A stretch of DNA of 64,000 nucleotides from Carettochelys insculpta. Lineage: Eukaryota > Chordata > Testudines > Carettochelyidae. Numbering within the stretch: position 1 is the stretch's first letter; each line of letters opens with the position of its first letter. Positions 59,371 to 64,000 of the stretch are shown piece by piece. A program made the translations under genes and the position numbers. The stretch is taken from contig NC_134161.1 of NCBI RefSeq assembly GCF_033958435.1, positions 13,082,001-13,146,000 on the forward strand. Reading direction: 5' to 3'. The notes beneath the pieces were generated by a model. The model saw nothing but the letters and a program-made list of their open reading frames with translations, was not told the origin of the DNA and ran no database searches.

Positions 59371-60945
59371 AATCCTGTGCAAATGTTGTATTGCATTGGC
59401 TTGTTTTTATTGTACTTAAGTGGTGTAGATTGGAGCTCATCCTTTGATGTCAGAATCATCTGTTGCTTCAAGAAACTCATAACAATAATAAAACTGTGAC
59501 CAAAACCATTTTATCCAAAGTAGGTAGCAGTGATTATTAATCTCATCCTGTGCCTTCGAAACTTCTGCAGGGATTGGTGAAAGGGAGCAATCTGAAACAA
59601 CTAATAAATTAAATGGTTGCGGTCAGTGTCGTTTAGCAAAAGTTGAGTATCTTTTCTAAAAAGTCGTAGTATCTTATCTAAAAGTCTGCCTCTTGAATCA
59701 ACCTTTCTCTACAAATTATTTTGAGCCATTTTATTTTCTTCAGACAAGTGACCAAACGATGAGCTGTTAGTGAGGTCATTACTGATTGTCACCCAGAGAT
59801 TTAACAGTTTCTGAATTGCTAGATCAGCATTAACTGTGTCTATTATAGTCAGAAGTGAATGTAGAGATAACAGTACTTGACCAGTTTTATAAATTGCTCA
59901 GGCCTTTGAGATGCCCCTTTTTGCTGTATACCAAATAGAATTTGTACCAATCAGAATGGTTTATCTTTCCTATTTTAAAGAAATCCTATTACTCATAATA
60001 GTTGTGGTATTTAAATAAGTGTATGTCTGAAATACAGTGTTACGTCAAGTATGTATAGTAAGCAGCTCTTGTTGGAGTTAATCATTTGCCTAATAAAATT
60101 TTGAATGTACAAAAGTAATTTTGATGCAAGAAAAAAAATGTCATTGCAATTGAACAGTACCAGATTTACTGTTTTCTATTTTATATTTGACATGTTATCT
60201 TGCACAAATTCTATAGAATTAGTGACCAGAAGAACCACAGTTCTCAATACTAGCAGCTGTTACCTAGCTCAAGGGCAGTTGATAAATAACTATTTTGTAA
60301 TGATCCGTTAATATAGGGTTTTTTTTAGCACATAGCATAAATACAGTATTTTGACATTTAACAAGACAAACTTCCTGTGCGTGTTTGGTCATGAAATTAT
60401 CTGAGGAAGGCTGCTAAAATTTTAAGATACCCATCAAGCATGGTTAAAGTATTTCACCCTGACCAGTCTGTTGGCAGATATCAGTAAGACTTACATGGGT
60501 AGTAGGAAGATATTTTTTACAAGCTATTTTTGAGTTATTCATGTGGGGAAACCCGTAATCTTGTAAGTGCTAAAAGTATTTTCACTAAACTCAAATGGTT
60601 GAAGAGATTTACCTCAGACTTTTCAAGGAAATACATGCATGTGGGCAGAGGGCAAACATGGTGAGTTTCAGCCCCAGAGAGCAATATTTTAGAACTTCAG
60701 CATGTGAAAGCAAGTTTATAAAGCGACTCAGTTTAACCTTAGCTATGGTTTTCACTGTGTTACAAGACAGGGGTAAAGGCGCTCACTTAAACAAGAGGAA
60801 AGTAGAGGAATTGACAGTGAGATTAACAGACTAGACTGAAACAATATCCTTAATTTAGATCACTGACTTTAACTACAGAGTGAATTGAGGTCAGAAGTAT
60901 CAGAGGGGTAGTCGAGTTAGTCTGTATCTTCAAAAGCAACAAGAA

Positions 60946-61265
60946 GGCTATGTATACACTAGCCCCCTTCTTCGAGGGGGGCATGGTAATCAGCCTGAAC
61001 AGAGAATACTAATGAAGTACTGCCATGAATGTGCAGCACCTCATTAAGCTGATTATCCCCGTGGCAGCTTTGAAGTGCTGTCATGCCATGTAGCCATGGG
61101 CACTTTGAAGTACCCACACAACTGCAAAGTGCCCTTACTCCCAAAAATTTTGGAGAGAATTAACCTAATGGGGTGCTGCATATTCATCATAGTATTTCAT
61201 TCATATTTTCTACTCGGGCTTATTACCATGCCCTTTTGAAGAAGGGGGCTGGTGTAGACACAGCC
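60946..61265. mobile_element. fold-back MITE nested in a snapback element
   Basis: The left end GGCTATGTATACACTAGCCC and the right end 'ggggctggtgtagacacagcc' are inverted. Inner inverted pieces include 'cttcttcgagggggg' against 'cccttttgaagaaggggg' and 'catggtaatcagc' against 'gctgattatccccgtg'. The 2-3 bp flanks (gaa and aaa) are compatible with a short duplication. It inserted after the surrounding retroelement. Confidence 0.8.
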
Positions 61266-61357
61266 AAAGACCTGTGGCATCTTACAGACTAACAGATATT
61301 TTGTCTACAGAGAGACTCCCTCCGTAAGCTCTTCTCTGGAAACCCCAAATCATGCAT

Positions 61358-61395
61358 CTGACAAAGCAGGTCTTTGCCCACAAAAGCTTATGCTC
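61358..61395 (+). ncRNA. hammerhead-ribozyme-like core, decayed
   Basis: In the sense strand of the element: CTGACAA (61358-61364), a decayed stem II ('gcagg'/'cccac'), AAAA in place of GAAA, then a 3 bp stem AGC/GCT over a TTAT loop (61385-61394) and C at the H17 position (61395). The stem III is the same as in the 52 kb copy. Two essential bases are changed, so it is not expected to cleave. Confidence 0.2.
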
Positions 61396-62362
61396 CAAAA
61401 TATCTGTTAGTCTATAATGTGCCACAGGTGGTCTTGTTGCAAATGAGGTCAGAATTTCAGATTCTTGGCCTGATTTCTGTCAGACCATTAAATAGGACTT
61501 TTTGTGTTTTAGCCTTTTGTGTAGTATTAGTGTTGGTAATGATGCAATTGTTTATGGAGAGCGTGTTTCTCTCAGCCTTGGGCATTCCATTGCAGATTAA
61601 CTGCTGCTGTAACATGTAATATTTGTATTCGCTCTGAAATGAGCATGGTCAAGTGATAAGGCTTGTAAATTGGATGTAGGACAAAAATAAGGGCCAAGTC
61701 ACCAGATTTACTACTCCCTCTTTGTGGTACTTCCTGTGCAAACCTGCATTAAGTTTTACTTACCTTTCCTTTATTTACCCAGAGGACCAGGACAATCCTT
61801 ATATGCAAGCGTGCTCAGGAGACCTTGAACTGTTGTATAGGCTCCTACATCACAACAACTGTCACGCTCCTTACATAAACTATGGCATTCCAGTGCATAG
61901 GCACTCACTCACCATCGGAACTGCTTGTGAGGGCTATAGACAGCTGATAAAATTTTCTGCTAAAAGCAGCCCAAAGATTGCACTATGGTACTTACAAACC
62001 CAGCTTTGTCCAGGATCAGGCAGTCACAAAAGATGGGTTGACTGCACCTCAGTATCTTGGACTTGATTTCTAACCCACAGAAACCTTAGAGCAGGTTAAA
62101 GTTATATAAGGAAGGACTATATAAGGGTCCACCTTGTCTCTCTGTGTAGGGATCTGGTCATTATAAATCTTTCTAGTCATCTGATTGAGAGAAATGTCAG
62201 ATTTATGCTAATCACTGGTACCATTTCAAAGATCCCCAGTTTGTCTCCTTAAATCAGTTCTTCACTGTGACTAGTCACAGCTGCTATCTTTCTATTCAGC
62301 AGGAATTGCCAAGTGTAACTTCCAATTACACAAAGTAAATATTTTCTCCTCTTTTCCCACAG

Positions 62363-62663
62363 GCATTAAACCATTTCAGTGTGACCGTTGTGGGAAAAAG
62401 TTCACCCGAGCTTACTCGCTAAAGATGCATCGCCTGAAGCACGAAGGTAAACGCTGTTTCCGGTGCCAGATATGTAGTGCCACTTTCACTTCCTTCGGGG
62501 AATATAAACACCACATGCGGGTTTCCCGGCATATTATCCGCAAGCCTCGGATTTACGAGTGCAAAACATGTGGCGCCATGTTCACCAACTCTGGAAATTT
62601 AATCGTTCACCTGAGGAGTCTGAACCATGAAGCGTCAGAGCTAGCAAACTACTTCCAGAGCAG
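62363..62663 (+). CDS. ZBTB44: ZBTB44 exon 5: zinc fingers 2-4
   Basis: A 301 nt exon from acceptor CTTTTCCCACAG to donor AGCAG|GTGAGG, phase 1 in and phase 2 out. It completes Gly423 and encodes residues 424-522. Finger 2 uses Cys429, Cys432, His445 and His449; finger 3 uses Cys457, Cys460, His473 and His479; finger 4 uses Cys489, Cys492, His505 and His511. Fingers 3 and 4 have a wider H-x5-H spacing. The linker between fingers 2 and 3 (HEGKRCFRC) differs from the TGEKP type. The remaining C-terminal part, about 48 residues in the common mammalian isoform, must lie beyond the window. Confidence 0.96.
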
Positions 62664-64000
62664 GTGAGGTGCACAACAAAAGCCTAACAGGGGAAACTTG
62701 CTTTTTCTAAATCATCTCTTCCTGCTTTCAGGGCAGCCTGCTGTTCCTCTCATCAGGTTGCCAGCTAATTGCAGTCACGTTCATTCTTGCACTACTATCT
62801 GTAATCTCTGATCTGCTTTTTAGAGTGTGTAAGGGGTATAATAAGTCATTGAAAAATTCAGTAATATACGAAGCCTGCTTCTTGTTGACTAGTCCTAGAA
62901 ATAACATTAAATACCTCTGTCTGTGGGTTTTTATTAATTATGTTGATGGCTATCTCTGAAAGAGTTTGGACTGTCTGTTTAGGTGGGGGATGGACTTTGG
63001 AACTGATTTTTTAAAGTTACCTTTTATTGAGGGGAGGATTCTATTTTGAGACTGCATTAATCTGGATGGTTGCATCTTCATGCTCATTTTCAGGCTTATT
63101 TACTGGTATAAATGATCAAATGTTAAGATTTCCAACATGTTAATCACCCAGGCCCATTGCACGTTTCCTGTAAATCAGGTAGTAAAGGATTGGCTTAATG
63201 TACAAAAGATTTCACTAAAAGCTCTTCAGACGCCTGTAAGAGAATCTTGAGGGGTCACAGTAATATCTGTGGTATGGGATAAGCTTTCTTTTTAATCCTG
63301 CTATTTAAAAAGCATTTGTATTTTAAAAAAATGTGAACGCAGGGGACTCGAGAGGAGAACTTTGTTATTAAATATTGATTCTACTCAGAACAAGTTGCGT
63401 TTTAAAAAACAAAACAAAAGTTCCCTCACACGATAGTGCAGATGTGTTCATGTAAGTAGGCTGTTTTAAAAAGTATAAGTAAATCTATTTTAAGTTTATA
63501 TTTGGCATCATAGCAACTAAAATTCCTCAGTGATCCTGGCAGGTGTTTTCTAGGTGTCTTCTCTGCTTTTTCGTATGAAAGCTTTTAACATTTTGTTTGG
63601 TGATTAGTCCAACGCCACTAGCATAAAGAATTCCAAAGGAACATACAAATCAGGAAACGTTTGCTTCTCAGCTGTCTTTCCCCATAAATATAGTTTAAAA
63701 CTACAAAGTTCAATACCTTCTGGGGTGTGCAGTTCTTTGAGGGTACAACTTGTGCCAGAAGTAGCATGAATATGCCAAGAGATGATGCAGTTGCTATGGT
63801 AAGCACTCTTTTTGTTGTTGAATGTATTAAAACACACTCCTTTTCCCCTAGATTTGGAAAAGTGCATCTTCCTCTGCAGAAAGAAAAGGGTCATTGAATC
63901 TCATTGTTTTAGGAAACTTCTCCCTTTTGAATGGACTTCATTGGAAAACCCAACAGTGCACATACTGGTTTTGGTTATGAATATATCTGGGGATAAATAT
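62664..64000 (+). other. ZBTB44: ZBTB44 intron 5 (partial, runs off the window)
   Basis: It begins with a consensus donor GTGAGG. No sequence encoding the expected 'SDFLVPDY'-type C-terminus was found before 64000, and no clear repeat was recognised. Read-through would end the protein two codons after Ser522's neighbour, in 'FQSR' and a stop. Confidence 0.6.

Larger units (their letters stand above)
60897..61443 (+). mobile_element. snapback retroelement family, full copy with exact 11 bp TSD, split by a MITE
   Basis: Exact copies of TGAGGTCAGAA lie at 60886-60896 and 61444-61454. Inside are the head ('cagaggggtagtcgagttag'), the A-rich block, and an arm 'tgtggcatcttacagactaa' that is cut by a 320 bp MITE (60946-61265). 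A central core and the inverted arm ending 'ggtcttgttgcaaa' follow. Without the MITE the element is about 227 bp. The shared duplication shows that head, core and both arms arrived as one unit. Confidence 0.85.
58789..62362 (+). other. ZBTB44: ZBTB44 intron 4
   Basis: A 3.6 kb intron between GTAAGA and TCTTTTCCCACAG. It holds a MITE remnant at about 59145-59370 and a nested insertion at 60897-61443. No other repeat or exon was recognised in 59.4-60.88 or 61.46-62.36 kb. Intron read-through would add 22 codons after Gly423 and then stop at 58854-58856. Confidence 0.75.

Noticed and set aside
62664..64000. Final coding exon of ZBTB44 inside the window
   Set aside because: No frame downstream of the exon 5 donor encodes the expected C-terminus preceded by an acceptor in the right phase.
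1..64000. CRISPR arrays, operons, ribosome binding sites, phage or plasmid features
   Set aside because: Spliced genes, LINEs and SINEs show this is vertebrate nuclear DNA; no such structures were seen.
1..64000. Canonical tRNA, rRNA or snRNA genes
   Set aside because: Apart from the B-box-like remnant in the SINE at 34785-35005, no intact cloverleaf or known small RNA gene was recognised.

Overview
The window reads as nuclear DNA of a cryptodiran turtle, inferred from its repeats and not from any species-specific gene. It holds several 5'-truncated CR1 LINEs, a tRNA-derived SINE with a CR1-like tail, MIR-type SINE fragments, many short hAT-like and Tigger-like DNA elements, and fold-back MITEs with TTCGAA motifs. 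A soft-shelled turtle would fit, but the exact species cannot be told.

Only one protein-coding gene is supported: ZBTB44 (BTBD15), on the + strand and cut by the right edge. A CpG island at about 18.99-19.76 kb carries a TATA-less promoter, a near-perfect ZNF143/STAF site and a non-coding first exon with donor at 19548/19549. After a 19.9 kb intron, exon 2 (39455-40522) encodes the BTB domain and a long linker. Exon 3 (49313-49397) is a small linker exon. Exon 4 (58625-58788) encodes zinc finger 1, and exon 5 (62363-62663) encodes fingers 2-4. Joined, they read 522 codons plus 2 nt without a stop. The last roughly 50 codons, the stop and the 3' UTR lie beyond the window. Two short upstream ORFs, one in exon 1 with an optimal Kozak context and one just before the start codon in exon 2, suggest translational control.

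1-18.9 kb is intergenic and rich in repeats, including five copies of one hAT-like MITE family that is not seen downstream. About 19.6-20.7 kb (start of intron 1) is a C-rich tract whose open frames come from base composition. The introns hold nearly all remaining repeats: CR1 copies, a second non-LTR retrotransposon with an intact YADD box, Tigger-like and hAT-like elements, and a distinctive family of short retroelements.

That family is the most unusual content. It has about eight copies between 21 and 61.5 kb. Full copies have a short head, then a long inverted repeat, and a fixed 3' end in a T-rich/A-rich block. Other copies are 5'-truncated at or near the central core. Target-site duplications of 11-13 bp are visible around three copies. 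The core in the sense strand resembles a hammerhead ribozyme (CTGANGA, stem II, GAAA, short stem III), but stem I is not evident and no copy has every essential feature.
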